NCBI GenBank assembly: GCA_026874595.1
Contig: CM049309.1
Span: 20,033,576-20,097,575, forward strand
Origin: Sipunculus nudus
Taxonomy: Eukaryota > Annelida > Sipuncula > Golfingiida > Sipunculidae
Direction: 5' to 3'
Length of the DNA: 64,000 nucleotides
Shown: piece by piece, positions 12,401 through 24,550 of the stretch
Layout: every line of letters begins with the position of its first letter
How positions within the stretch are numbered: the first letter of the stretch is position 1
The notes under the pieces: model-generated
What the model was told of the DNA's origin: nothing
The model's input: only the letters and a program-made list of their open reading frames with translations
Database searches by the model: none
Translations under genes and position numbers: made by a program

Positions 12401-14307
12401 TTTTGTGTGTGCGATTTGTGCAAGTGTGCTTGAGTTTTGTTCTTTTGCAGTTGTGAAATGAGTTTTATTTTTGTCTGTGTATTCTTTATTAATACTCTTA
12501 ATATACCTGTATATATAAGTGCATAATGCATGTGTTGTAAGGACATATACTGTATATTTTGTGTTCCTTGTGTATATTTTTTTTGGACCATGCATCGCGA
12601 TTATCATAAATAGAAAAAGCCCGGCAGACTTGGTTTTCATAATGTTCGGCTTTGTTTCCATCCGGTGTTAAATCAGTATGTTATTTATCAAATCAGGAGC
12701 CTTTAAAATAAATAAAAAAAAACATAAACGGAGACATTATATCAGTTCTGAACAAAACATAAACCATCAAGAAATAAACACAGATAATAGCCTAGAGCCG
12801 TCTTTTCTTTTGAACATTGATGTCTGCTTGGCTTTTATATGGTAAGAAACAGGAAAATGACAAAAAGTGCTAATACATAAACAAATATTGTTTTATACTA
12901 CATCCATAGAGTTATAATATATAATTCTGTTTTAATTTTAAGATATCATATTTTAAGATAATGTTCTGTGAAGCCTACCGTGAAATTCCGTGAAGGTCAT
13001 AATTTCATCAAGTAGGAAGCTTTACCGTGAATACAGGAAGTGTTCGCATCGTCTGCTCTCGCCAGCACCTCTCCCGCTTTAGTTTATGTGCGTTATCTGT
13101 GGCAGCCAGTTAGATAAGCGTATGTCCTGTAACAGTATCGCAGCTGACAAAGTCAAACACGACACATTATCATGATATGATCAGCCTGGTGAATTGTTTT
13201 CTGGTTATCCATATAAATGTATTTTGTAAAAATCCTTATAGCCACATTGCATAGAGTGTATTCAGTGCTGGAGGGTCCATTGAACTTGATTTATATTTTC
13301 AGTACCAGACAGATCAGTTCAAAAAAGTAAACTCGAACAATGAAATGAGATATAGGCCAAATTAACTAGTCAGAATGAAATAAAAAACATACCTGGCAAA
13401 CAATTTAATAATGCAATAAATCGATATATGAGGAAACAGTCTTTTTTACATCAACCATACCCCAACTCAAAATTTAAATTCGCTGATCGGATGTTTATTG
13501 TAATTAAAAGGTACTAAATCAAAATAACACCAATAACTCATGGCAGACGCCTCGTCGACAAATTCAAGACAACCCAGAAGGGTGTAAAGTATTTTTTCCC
13601 AAGAGGTTTCTCATATCATGAAAGTCAACCTATATTCACCCAAAATGTGATCAAATCTTTTTATACATACTTTAGATGCCGTGAATGGTCAGTAAACAAA
13701 ATATATAAGAGACTTGTTGAATGTATACATACGTGCTAGATAACTTCGGTCAGAGAAAATTTTACATGGGTAAAACCAAAATAACGAAAAAGATATGGCG
13801 AAAGGTGTTTTAGTATGCAACAAAACTTTGCAATAAACTTCCTAGCAGTATATTAGAGAGACAAAACCACTTTCTGATAACAGATAAACACCCACTCTCA
13901 TTGTTCTGTTTCTTGGCTCTGTGCCAGACCCGGTGTAATCAGACCAGTTATATGTCGCATGTGTCACATGTTTAAAATTTGGAACTGGATGAGAAATGCG
14001 TTCCACGGTCTTATTGCTCTGATTACAATTCTTTGTTCTGATGGTCAGACCCAGAGAACCTTGCTATATAAAGTAGCGGTTATAGTCAGGGAGATCTTGG
14101 ACGACTGCAGTGCATATCCGCTGAGCGAGGAGTGTAAGGATAATTTGTTTACACCCGGCCGTGTCTATTTATTTGTTTGTGAGGTTGTCTGTTTGCAGGG
14201 TTATGCAAGTGCCACTAATACTGTGTGGTTGGATAGTACATGAACCAGGGAAACCCCAATAAATTTAGATGCAGATCCAGTTAATAATTTGGTCCAGAAG
14301 AATTGTT
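9446..14307. other. Long non-coding stretch
   Basis: I see no convincing exon, RNA gene or complete mobile element. A TA run lies at about 9975-9991. The stretch GGATTCAGGGTTTTGG with a following GGAGGGTCCAACC at 12040-12075 matches short repeats near 48380 and 48690. The longest frames (for example 13959-14243) have no recognisable domain. Confidence 0.4.
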
Positions 14308-14349
14308 CCTCCTTGGCGGAGTTATGCGCTCTTATGAGTGTCCTTCTAG
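14308..14349 (+). mobile_element. 3' end fragment of the CCTCCGCC family
   Basis: CCTTGGCGGAG is followed by TGCGCTCTTATGAGTGT and CTTCTAG. This is the same arrangement as the 3' end at 26370-26397: a sub-terminal repeat, a GCGCTC/GAGTGT hairpin and a terminal CTAG. No 5' end is attached. Confidence 0.5.
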
Positions 14350-15124
14350 CTGATACGCATGTTGATAGCACTTTAGGTTCACAAGGAAGAGAGTGCTACG
14401 CGTGGGAGTGGGTGAAATATTAATTGCCTTATTATCCTATTACTATAATTGGCCTTTTTGATTCGCTAGTAATTATCCCATCATCAATAACACACGAACA
14501 AGAGCACGGGTGATAAAGAACCGTTTATACCCTGAAATGGCTCACTGTAAACCAGCTGATCGTCAAACAGTTTTAGATAATCATTGTATATACAAATGTT
14601 CTTGTTAACATGCAATTTACATCCACTCGAAGCGCCGAGGGTTAATCAGCAAAATGCTAGAATTAACATTCCTGTTAACCCCGTTAATGTCACTGATTTA
14701 CAAGAGAGAAAATCCACAGGCCCTTTGTATGCTGATATGTTTTAATCCCGGACGTTAACACATGATACCACAGTGAGCCTTTATTAGCTCATAAGGCCGA
14801 GTTGTTATGTCAACCTTCTCTCCTGAGTCCTCCGCTAAGGAAATTATGTAACTGCTTGTGTACTTTTGTTTGCGGGATTAGCAATTAAAATGGAACCTAT
14901 CTGAAATACCACCTATCTAATAAGACCACCAATGAATTGACACCCCTTGTGGCTAGTTCCAAGGGTGGTCATATCAACAGGTTTTACTCTCCTACTGAAC
15001 CGATTTCCACTAAACACTCGGTAAAAATTTGCTGCAGATCTAGAAATCCAGAAAGATTGTTGCGCCTTGGTGACTTTTTTCGATACATTTATGAAGCAGT
15101 TTCTAATCTAAACAATTTTTTTTG

Positions 15125-15185
<61 letters not shown>

Positions 15186-16689
15186 ATCTGTAAGTTATAA
15201 CGCAGTTATTGTGTTACAGTGGAGTTCATCAGACCTAACTTTTTGGGGCAGTTGTAATGATTGTGCAGCCACTATTAATTGAGAGGTCATTCAAATTATT
15301 GTCAAACAATAAACCATAGAATGAACCATCTTGATAAGATATCACAGCATGTCGAATTATCACTCACGAAGTAATCTAACACATAAAGCTATATTTTAAA
15401 ACCAAATTCCAAATACCATCAAAAGCCACCTACCATGAGTATATGTGACGTATTGTGCGAGCTCTCAGCCATACACTGCCCAAGTGTTCCTGCGTGCATA
15501 CCCACCAACCTCAGGAAATCCAAGAGCAAACTCCGGAACATGTCTTATCTATCTAGCATCCGTGTTGGACACGTATTTTTTACCAGCTATAATTATATTA
15601 GCGAAAACATTATACCCTGGTTTCCTTTTCATTATATGCGAGGTAAAGCCGTCTGTATAAGCAACAGATTATGCAGAAAAGTAGTATTTTTTCTTCCACC
15701 TCCTCCACACTGGCATGAAAATTAAGATAACAATACTGATAAAAAATAGGCCCACATAAAATAAACTAAATCACGTGACCCGCTGCTCAGCATGAGATTT
15801 GACCCCTCGTTGACCTCCGTGTGAAACCATGGCAATATGTGCCTCGACACCAGTGACCTTTATGGCGGATCTAATTAACAGAGTAATGAAATGGGATTGG
15901 ATACGTTTCCGGATGTTTGTTTCATCCTAAAAATGCATACAGGTACCTCCATATGCTGCTCACATAATACTTGCATAAGATGCATGTCATTTAACAAATG
16001 TCACATACATACTTGACAAATTTAGACCGAAAATATTATCATAATTAAAACAAACCCACTAGAATATTAGTCCTATATATTTTAAATAATGCAATAAGTT
16101 TTAATGACAATCAGATAAAATTGATCGTAATGTGATAGGAAGGTCACTGCAACAACAGAAATATCCTGGAACAAATTTTGCTGTTTTTTTCTAGGGCAAT
16201 ATATGATTCAAATTATTTTACTTTAACTAGGGACTCATGGGTCTCGACGCTCAGCTGAATGTGATTGTAAGGATATGTATGAGCTTTTTCAAAATGTGGT
16301 TCCGGTGACCTTACCAATCACCTTGTGACCAAAAATTTGAGAAGTTGCTATTCTTGAACGTACAGCCTTTAGATTATCTTAACAATCTTTGAAAAAGGTG
16401 ATGTTGACCGCGGACAAGGAAACCTTAAAATCTACAGATTTCTTCCACATTGGGCAGGTACGCTATGTGTGAAAGATGGAAAGTTTGGGATTAAAAGTTT
16501 GAGCAATATACGCAAGATGGAAGGTTTGGGATGAAAAGCTTGGCATAAACTGCAGCCATAATCTTTTTAAATAAGTGGGTCATGTGACTTTTTACCTTTG
16601 CCCTTATGACCAAAAAATCATAAAATTTCTTGCTTTAGTGATGGCCCATAAATAAGTCAAGTTTGAAATCCATATGTCAAATTGCATGA
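14350..16689. other. Non-coding stretch with a long TA microsatellite
   Basis: A pure TA tract of about 55 bp runs from 15128 to 15182. The remaining DNA shows no recognised genes or repeats. The frame at 15435-15725 has no domain I can name. Confidence 0.45.
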
Positions 16690-17432
16690 TATATACTATA
16701 ACCTTTCTTTTTCATATAATTGTTGATGGTACGATGGACGAAGGACAACAGACGATGCCACACCATCGCATAAGCTCATAGATTAGCTATATATGTGACA
16801 CCAGTCTTCAGGAACTGAAGAAACTAATTATGATCAATAAATGCATCACTAGATAAACATCTCATCTAAATACTGACATTGCTGTGATTTGATGGGAGAA
16901 AAAATAGAGGTGGCACCACCAGTCTTCTGCAACTGAAGGAACTAGTCTTGTACATAAAACATACCTGGTTTCAGGACACCAGGTGCAACCACAGCTGAGA
17001 AACTGGCATGATTGCTGTCATTTGACGGTCTCAAAAATAGCAAAAACAAAGAATCGTTTAAAAAAAACCAGAAAAATGCAGGTGGTGCCACCATTTTTCC
17101 AGAACTGATAAAATTAGTCATGGTCATTATTCAAAGCAATATTTATGGCTATCCATGCATTTATTATTAAGATACTGGAGGTTTTGTATCAAACTCTTAA
17201 TTATTCTGGGGGGTACTTACAAGCCCATAACTGCGAGAATATAGGTCGCACTGACTTATTTCAGTTTTTCAAGGAGATTTTTTATTGACCTCCCGGGTTT
17301 TTCACTAAGAAGTTTCAAGTTCCAAGGGTTACGATTTGTGCCCTGCTAACCGACGGCCGGGCGCCCCGACGGACGACGGACAAAGCGCCATTCCTATATT
17401 TCAGTTGAACTTTAGTCAGCTGAGCTAAAAAG
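16690..17432 (-). mobile_element. AGCTCAGC-family repeat, minus copy with internal tandem units
   Basis: Entering from 17432 on the minus strand, the sequence reads AGCTCAGCTGACTAAAGTTC and then a TTTGTCCGTCGTCCGTCGG stretch, the 5' end of the family. Internally, a CACCAGTCTTC-(A/T)G-(G/C)AACTGAAG motif recurs near 16801 and 16918. At 16729-16795 the minus strand has GAGCTTATGCGATGGTGTGG, a hallmark also present at 63838. Confidence 0.6.
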
Positions 17433-19849
17433 GATTTATCAGTTTAGGACCAAAACTTTTTTACTTTCCATATTCGACCTTTATAAATAGAAATGTCTTC
17501 CTGATTGCCATATATATTGATTTAAACGAGTGATAAAAAGACACATTTCATGAAATCATGACAGACGAAGCGCCACAGACGTGAAGTTAAACATGTATCT
17601 ACCAAAATATGTCCTGATGTTACCAAAACTTAAGAATATTTGTTTTACAAAATCTTATTTATTCTTTAAGAAGTACATTTTGATACGCATACGTATGTGT
17701 TCATATTTCATATGTGGAGGGATGTAAATGCATGTTTATATATTTACATGTATGCATGCATGTGTATGCGTGTGATTTCAAGCGTGCACGTATATACATA
17801 TGTTTATGTTTATGTGTGCTCATCTAAGATAGCTAGGCGAGTGTATGCATTATAATGTGTAGATATATGTACCAGTATTAATTTTCTAAATTTGTTTCAC
17901 TTCTGAAATTTTTATTTTTATTGTATTCAACATGTCACATTTCAATTTATGTTCAATATTGGTTCAGTTAAGGCATATCTGTCAGTGAGTAAGTCAGTCA
18001 ATCAGTCATTCAGTCTTTCAATGAATCATTAGGAATGTTTTGGTATGGAGAGGGGATGCGCTCTAAATGCACTTTTTGTTCATGAAAGCACTGACGAACC
18101 AAAGCTTTTAGAGAAACAGGTAGACAACGATGTCCTAAACTACAACAGCAGTCTTCCTTACCAGTTAACACAAATCATTACAGCCAGCTGTATACCCTTA
18201 ATTTCGACATGTGACTTGTGACATCTGGGTTTTCATGTGCACAAAAATGGCAGCCTTCATGAGCAGTTCCAAAATGTATGCAAGTTCAGAGTTTGATTAT
18301 GGCACATAAATATGACAAGAAAAACTTCTCAATGTGGGAATATGTCTATGGGGAGAGTTTGGTGGTCATTTAGTTCGGTATCGAACAAGTGTAAGCCGGA
18401 GCAACATTCTGGGGATGACCGCCTCCTCATCCGCAAATGATAGTATTATGGTAATTTCATGTTGGCCATGCGGTTTGCGTGTGACGTCATTTTTAAGTCA
18501 TCCCTATCTGCTGGGAATCCTGCTGTACTTCTACTTATACAGCAGAACGACTTTACTGATGCTCTGGCATTGTCGGTTGAGGAATATTATTCCCCGAAAG
18601 CACTGGGATTCCAAATACACCAGTTGCGTAGCTATGGATGCAGTACGGTACAAAAAAAAGTTGGGTCAGAGTTGCTACAATAATGTTAAATGTGTCAATG
18701 ATTGTTTATGAAATACATAAGTAATTGAGGATTATCATCCAATAAGCATTACGTATGCTCTTTTAGAAAGAAGGGTTTCGTTGATTGTGATGAAATTAAA
18801 TTTTGGCGGACGGTTTATAGGGTAAAACATAATATCATATTGGTTTGTTATGTGATAACATTACATCCAGAACAGGGATTAGGCCCTGATATGATTGGCT
18901 GGCGCAAAGTGTGACGTCACAGGCAAAACTTTAGAAATGACTTAAATCTCTTGGGCTGACAAGGTCAGAAAGAGTAAGCTTTTGACGAAATATAGGATTT
19001 TTAGTCACAGAGGGGTTCCCTTTGACGACACTGCCAGGTTTACAGCGCCCATAGCTGTTAATCTGATTATTTTACAAATAGCACAACCTCATTTTTGGTA
19101 GAAAATTAAAAGAGAAAAAGTTCTTCCAGGAATTCGGCTCAATGTTTGCAGAATTCGGATTAAATTTTTTTTCATAGTCGAGTGTCTTATTTTATAATGT
19201 TATGAAATTTTGACTTAGTGGACCGGAAAAAAGGATTTACTAAAACATATTCTTTTGTTTGGCCTAACTTGTCACAGAATCTCATTACTGTTTACCATCA
19301 ACTGTAATCTCATGGGGATTATGGGTAAAAAAAATCATTTCCAAGGATGCACTATGGGCGTTTGAGTACATCAATGGCGTAGGTGTGCATTTTGTAACAA
19401 ATAAAGATAAAAGCCATTAAAATACGTCTGATTATATTTTTTTTTCAAGGCAAATCACATGCCAGATAACATATACTGCACGCGTACGGTCAAAGTAAAA
19501 ACTTTCCAAATTTGACATATATGCTTGAATATAAATGACCTCTGATGGCATGGGGAGCACAACCCTACTTATACACACACAGTGAACACAAAACTCCGGC
19601 TTCGCTAGACGCTTTTTAATTTTAGATACCCGGTTAACACACCCCTTCACTCTTGCTGCTAAGTTCTCAACATAATTCACTTTCATGACATTTCACTCAA
19701 AATTGTAACATTTGTACCAAAGACATATAAAAGGATATTTTTCTTTACTTTTATTCATTTTTTTACTGGAGAGAGAAAGTTAATCCAATGTATGAGTGAT
19801 AAGATTTCATCACCGTGTGAGATTAATGTCAAAGATGCTTGCCAGGTTT
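17433..19849. other. Non-coding stretch with one unrecognised frame
   Basis: A 125-residue frame at 18334-18711 is overlapped by a 74-residue frame at 18459-18683. Neither has a motif I know and neither shows clear splice or codon evidence, so I do not call a gene. Several TGACGTCA-type palindromes occur (near 18481 and 18913), with no context to interpret them. Confidence 0.4.
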
Positions 19850-20883
19850 GAGTAGGTAGCGCTTGAGGCGTATGCGCGTGTGATGTAAACAGATCATGCG
19901 GGTTATAACTCGTCTCATGGTGTTTTACTTTGTTGAAACACATAGTTTTTACAATATATAAGTCATGCTTGTCCAAAGCCTGTACCATTTGAGCATACCA
20001 TACACTGAGGAGGATGTATAACGGATGTATAAACGCTGTATAACACAGTACACTGTTCTATATATACGAAGCCTACAATATACATTGTGTACTATGGTGA
20101 CTTGGTACAAGTTATGTTGTGCATTGAAATGGTCAAGTAATATCCTCAAGGTTGCTATAGGAAATCACAGGCATATTTGGTAAGTGAAAATGTCATACGT
20201 TTCTATTATATATTATTCACTGTAATTAACGGTTTATTCCCTATGCATACTTTGTTGTGTGCTGATAAATTCAAATGATATCTATGAAAAAACTAATGAT
20301 TAAAATTATGTAAGAAATCGAAGACATATTTTATATATGTGAAGATTATATAACATGTCATGTAGCTTAATCACTGTAACCCGTTAGGTTTAACTTCATC
20401 GCTTTGATTGCCAAAGTTTAAAAAATGTACCTTGTATTCGCTTCTATATGGATTAATAGTTTAAAGAAAATTAAGTGGATTAAAGTAAACGGAATCGCTA
20501 TAAAAATGGATTCATTGTAGTTATATGATGTCATATGAATATGTAATAAAACGCAGAAACTGTTGTACTCTCGCTGATTAATTGTTTTTTTACTAATTCT
20601 TTTTTCTTTCTTCTCTCATATATTCTATAGCGGTGTCACACCACTGTTTACAACTATTTGCGGACGTACCAACTTTTCACTAACACGCAGAGCGCATATA
20701 TATACTTAACGCCACTTGACATGGTCAGCAAATCACGAACACGCCTGGTCAGGTGACCTAACAGAACTACTGTTGTCTACCAGAGTGTTTGATAGAGGGA
20801 TCTTAAAAGAATGGCAAGGATTGGCTTATTTTAACAGGTCCTGACATGAAACTGATATTGTATTTATATTATATATTTAAGAA

Positions 20884-21105
20884 TATTTCAAAGTACTTTC
20901 ATTTTGGAATAGTATATCGGCATTTCAATGTTATTATTCATAGGTCTATTTTTACACAGCTTTTATATATATATATATATATATATAACTCTGAAGAAAA
21001 ACAACACTGTTAATTCACAACAGACTGTTTCACGGGATGCGACCCGATCATCAGGTGAATGTGGTTAGAATCTGTATATATGTTGAATATGTATATATAT
21101 ATATA

Positions 21106-21194
<89 letters not shown>

Positions 21195-21468
21195 TGAAAG
21201 TAAAGCTGAGATATGTATTATAATTAATTAATTTACATATCTGCTATGCAATGGCTATTCCTTGAAATATAATCTATGATAATAAAATTTTTTAATATTT
21301 TACATATTTGTTAAAATTTGTTTAAATTTTCAAGTTTAGTATTTTACTTTCATGGTTGAATAATTTATTGACATTTAAATTTTATCATAGGTCTATTCTT
21401 ACGCGACATCTTTACATACATTTTACTTTATTTTATTTTGGTTTTCAAAGGGGAAACTTAAGTTGAAA
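20884..21468. mobile_element. Insertion in copy 2; possible Penelope-like or retrozyme-like fragment
   Basis: Copy 1 runs directly from TATATTTGGG to TATTTTATTTAATT, whereas copy 2 has ~585 extra bases here. The insertion contains TA runs (about 20965-20988 and 21120-21163), a GA run (21163-21192) and a minus-strand hammerhead ribozyme motif. A direct repeat CATAGGTCTATT-YTTAC occurs at about 20938 and 21388 and may mark its ends. No reverse transcriptase is encoded. Hammerhead motifs are established features of Penelope-like retroelements and retrozymes, so the class assignment is an inference from the ribozyme. Confidence 0.55.
21013..21060 (-). ncRNA. Hammerhead ribozyme motif (type I, short stem III)
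   Basis: All catalytic-core elements are present on the minus strand. Stem I is ATTCAC (21060-21055) pairing perfectly with GTGAAT (21018-21013). The core CTGATGA lies at 21054-21048. Stem II is CGGG (21046-21043) with CCCG (21036-21033), closing a TCGCAT loop. GAAA lies at 21031-21028. Stem III is ACA (21028-21026) with TGT (21022-21020) and a GTC loop. The predicted cleavage follows the T at 21019, giving a GUU triplet rather than the commoner GUC. Position 10.1/11.1 (21047/21032) is a U-U mismatch where G-C is usual, which could lower activity. Very short stem III hammerheads are known from Penelope-like elements, retrozymes and amphibian satellite DNA. Confidence 0.8.
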
Positions 21469-21689
21469 TGTATTTTATTTAATTAGAGTTATATATATTT
21501 GACCGCGATATTCATGTTTCCAAAGCCCATTTTAAATATTATCATAGACTAGATTTGTAAATATTGTGTTTATCGGTGAAATCTGCAAATATTGAGTTGA
21601 TTAGTATATAATTGTTTAATCTCTTAGGCTTGTACAAACGGTCTGTAATAAAAATGCATTGCCTATAACGCTTCTTTTTTAAATGATCT

Positions 21690-22450
21690 ATGATGTATTA
21701 CATTCGTTATTTTTTGTTGAATTTGGTCTCTGATATTTTACACTCATTCCGTTTTATTCCGATCTATGATATTTTAGCTTCGTTATTTTTTTGCTGTTTT
21801 GCTGATATTGACCTGTAATTGTTTAATTTCGTTATTATTTTATTGAATCTGATCCGATATATCTTACAACACTGATTATTTTGTTCAATCTGTTCTGTGA
21901 TATTTTACATTGAGAATTATTTATTTTAATCTGTTCTATGATCTGTGATATTTTAAATTGGTTATCATTTTGCTGATTCTGATCTATGATAATTTACAAT
22001 CGTTTTGATTTTGTCGATTTTGAACTGTGATATTATACAAACGTTATTATTTTGTTGATTCTGATCTGTGATATTTTACAATCGTTTTTACTTTGACGAT
22101 TTTGATCTGTGATATTATAGCATAATTTTGTTGATTATGATCTGTGATATTTTACAATCGTTTTTATTTTGACGATTTTGATCTGTGATATTATAGCATA
22201 ATTTTGTTGATTATGATCTGTGATATTTTACAATCGTTTTAATTTTGTCCCATTTGATCTAAGCTATTTAACAATAATTTTCTTGATTCTGATCTGTGAT
22301 ATTTTACAATCGTTATTATTTTGTTGATTATGATCTGTAATATTTTACAATCGTTTTAATTTTTTCGCTTTTGATTTTTGATATTTTACAATGGTTATTA
22401 TTTTGTTGATTCTGATATGTGATATTTTACAATAATTTTGTTGAATCTTA
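21690..22450 (+). repeat. Minisatellite of copy 2 with a 76-bp higher-order unit
   Basis: The same GATCTGTGATATTTTACA-type monomer as in copy 1 is repeated here, with variable monomer lengths. At 22081 and 22157 a two-monomer unit of 76 bp repeats almost exactly (ATCGTTTTTA-Y-TTTGACGATTTTG, then ATTATAGCATAATTTTG). The exact 40-bp periodicity of copy 1 is absent. Confidence 0.75.
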
Positions 22451-22755
22451 CCTGTGATAAGCTTATTTTATATATTTTATACTATTTTCGCTGAGAGTTA
22501 TTATTCCTTGAATATAGTTTATTTTTAGTTTTATAAAAAAAAATATAAAAAATGAAAATTAAATATGATATTCATATGATTCCATATTTACTCATTTTGA
22601 TGGATAAATGTGGAATTTTCGTTTACATTGATGTCTCTTGGATACGAGGGAAAATGTCTGATTTTATAGCATACAAATACCTTTCGTCACCTTGCTTTAC
22701 TAATAGTTTCAAGTATATCGAAAGCTAAGTTAGGCTTTATATATGCTGCATTGTG

Positions 22756-22757
<2 letters not shown>

Positions 22758-22798
<41 letters not shown>

Positions 22799-22839
22799 GA
22801 GAGAGAGAGAGAGAAAAAAGAGAGAGAGAGAGAGAGAGA
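22758..22839. repeat. GA microsatellite
   Basis: About 80 bp of GA repeats with two short interruptions. The overlapping Arg-Glu and Ser-Leu frames on the two strands are side effects of this tract. Confidence 0.95.
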
Positions 22840-22958
22840 CCACGCGGGTGCCATAGAAAGCTGAACGGACATTGGGTGCAAGGGTGCTCACTGCGCACTA
22901 GTTGTGGTTTGCAACATCTCATCGAGCACGCTGCACGTGAGCTGAAGTCATCAGGAGC

Positions 22959-23021
22959 TCCCTGATAATCTAGTGGCTAAAATTCGGCGCTCTAATTGGG
23001 GTTCGATTCCCCGTCATAGAA
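22959..23021 (+). pseudogene. tRNA-Glu-like pseudogene / SINE head
   Basis: The segment opens with TCCCTGATAATCTAGTGGCT (acceptor plus A-box region of tRNA-Glu), continues TTCGGCGCTC and then has a B box, GGGGTTCGATTCCCC, before a TCATAGAA end. The anticodon loop and 3' anticodon arm are missing, giving 63 nt instead of ~72, so it cannot be a working tRNA. A poly-A/T-rich tail follows at 23021-23042, as in a SINE. Confidence 0.7.
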
Positions 23022-24316
23022 AAAAATACTTTTTTTATTATAAAAACCAGGCACGTAGGCTGAAGGGTCCCCCCTGGGGCATCTGAGTACCACCTGATGT
23101 AATCTACAAAAAACTAGTATATTCTGGGACAATTATACAGAACTCTATGTGTAAACCCATGTTCCGACAGGGAGAGACTATTTCTCTTAAAATATTGTTT
23201 ATATCGGCTTTTTTATAGACTTGTCACGGATGTAGATTGCAAGTATTGTTCAAAATGTTGTTTAATGTCTATCTTAACAAGCTCTAAACAAACTTCCGTT
23301 GCTTGCTTCTGGTTTGTCAAAGACCGTTTATTGCCGTGTGAGAGGAGAAAAAGAGGAGAAAGTTGATCGCCCCCTATACTCATGCAAAGAGTCAGCAGCA
23401 CCCCCTTGTTCCCAGTCAAAGGATATAACTAAGGCCACGTTGTCAATACAGCACAGGCAGCACACATGCCCAGGGCCCAAACCCAGCTCGATTCAACAAG
23501 AACAAAAAATGATAGGCCTTAACGGATGAAACCAAACAAAAAGTAAAACAAAATATTATAAAAATTGATAAATGAGCTTATGGAAGTTTTGGTCCGTCAT
23601 CCTGTCAGCAATTTGTCTGCCCAGGCGAGGATCCTTGGGGGGTTGGGGTTGGGTTTGGGGGTCACCCCCCCCCCCTTCCCGCTCTCAACCAACGACATCT
23701 TTTTTAGACATTCTTTTGCATGACGAGGGGTTTTGGGGGTCGAGTCTCCCCTTTGATCTTAACCAACAACCTTTCTTTGACAATTTTTATGCATGACACC
23801 CGTTGTCATTTCAGTAATATTTACCCAGTATGTACCTTAATTACTATAGTCCAATTGACCAAGTTTCAGTGACCTTGTCCTATTTATAAAGGTCACAGGG
23901 TCAAAAGTGCGATTTTTACGGTATTCTTACGGTTTACAGAAAAAAACACTATCACCAGATATGGTTCCCATCATTAACCGCTTGTAACTCACTCATACGG
24001 AAACATATGCATGATAACAGATGACTCAGCACTCTTCCGGATAAACCATTTTCAGCTCATCTCCAAAAAAAAGGAATGGCCAAATTTCATTTGTTTTGCA
24101 GAATTATAGTTGTTTCTTAGCTGTTTGACATTGAGAAAACGTTAGACAGGGGCGAGGTGAGGGTGGGGGATAGCTGCAGATATCTTCACTGTCTTTACCC
24201 AAGATGTAGATTAGTATGGGCCAATTATTTTGACCTACTTTCAGTGACCTCGAACTTATTTTTAATGTCACGGGGGTCCAAAAGTGAGATTTTTTTCAGA
24301 TTTTTAATGTTCATCG
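23022..24316. other. Non-coding stretch with two degenerate two-unit repeats
   Basis: Near 23625-23805 a GGGTTTGGGGGTC-type segment with CTCAACCAACGAC recurs about 100 bp apart in diverged form. Near 23815-23935 and 24175-24300 a second segment recurs with a ~365-bp period. It has TTTACCCA, CAATT, TTTCAGTGACCT, GTCAC-GGG and AAAAGTG in the same order. A C tract lies at 23665-23675. No gene is seen. Confidence 0.45.
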
Positions 24317-24550
24317 GGCCTGAACAGTCGAGGGGTAAAACGCTCGGTTCTCTCCGCTGGCGACCCGGGTTCGATCCCCGGTGTAGCTATGAGAGTGGGT
24401 TGTAGTTGCCAGTCCAAAGCCGATGGTTTTGTCCGGGTTCTCCGGTTTCCTCAACCTCCAGATACTACCGAATGCCACCCCTTGAGCCATGGAGAGTGCC
24501 TCGATTAGTCAAAATAACTATTTGCATAATTCATGTAAAATAAATATATT
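24317..24550 (+). mobile_element. tRNA-derived SINE (family 1, plus copy)
   Basis: The head has CGAGGGGTAAAACGCTCGG (A-box region) and a B box, GGGTTCGATCCCCGG. A conserved domain follows, TCCGGGTTCTCCGGTTTCCT, and then GAGCCATGGAGAGTGCCTC. The same domain and tail, including the GATTAGT and AATAACTATTTG stretch, occur on the minus strand at 31603-31802. That defines a two-member SINE family in this window. Confidence 0.75.

Larger units (their letters stand above)
19850..22510 (+). repeat. Copy 2 of the ~2.5-kb direct duplication
   Basis: This aligns with 5180-7713 from GAGTAGGT to ATTCCTTG. Relative to copy 1 it lacks about 47 bp near 20395 and carries a ~585-bp insertion (about 20884-21468). 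Its 3' minisatellite has a different internal organisation from copy 1. Confidence 0.8.

Noticed and set aside
18334-18711. 125-residue frame as a gene
   Set aside because: No recognisable domain, a competing overlapping frame and no splice or promoter support.
22959-23021. Functional tRNA-Glu gene
   Set aside because: The anticodon loop and one anticodon-arm strand are missing and the length is only 63 nt.
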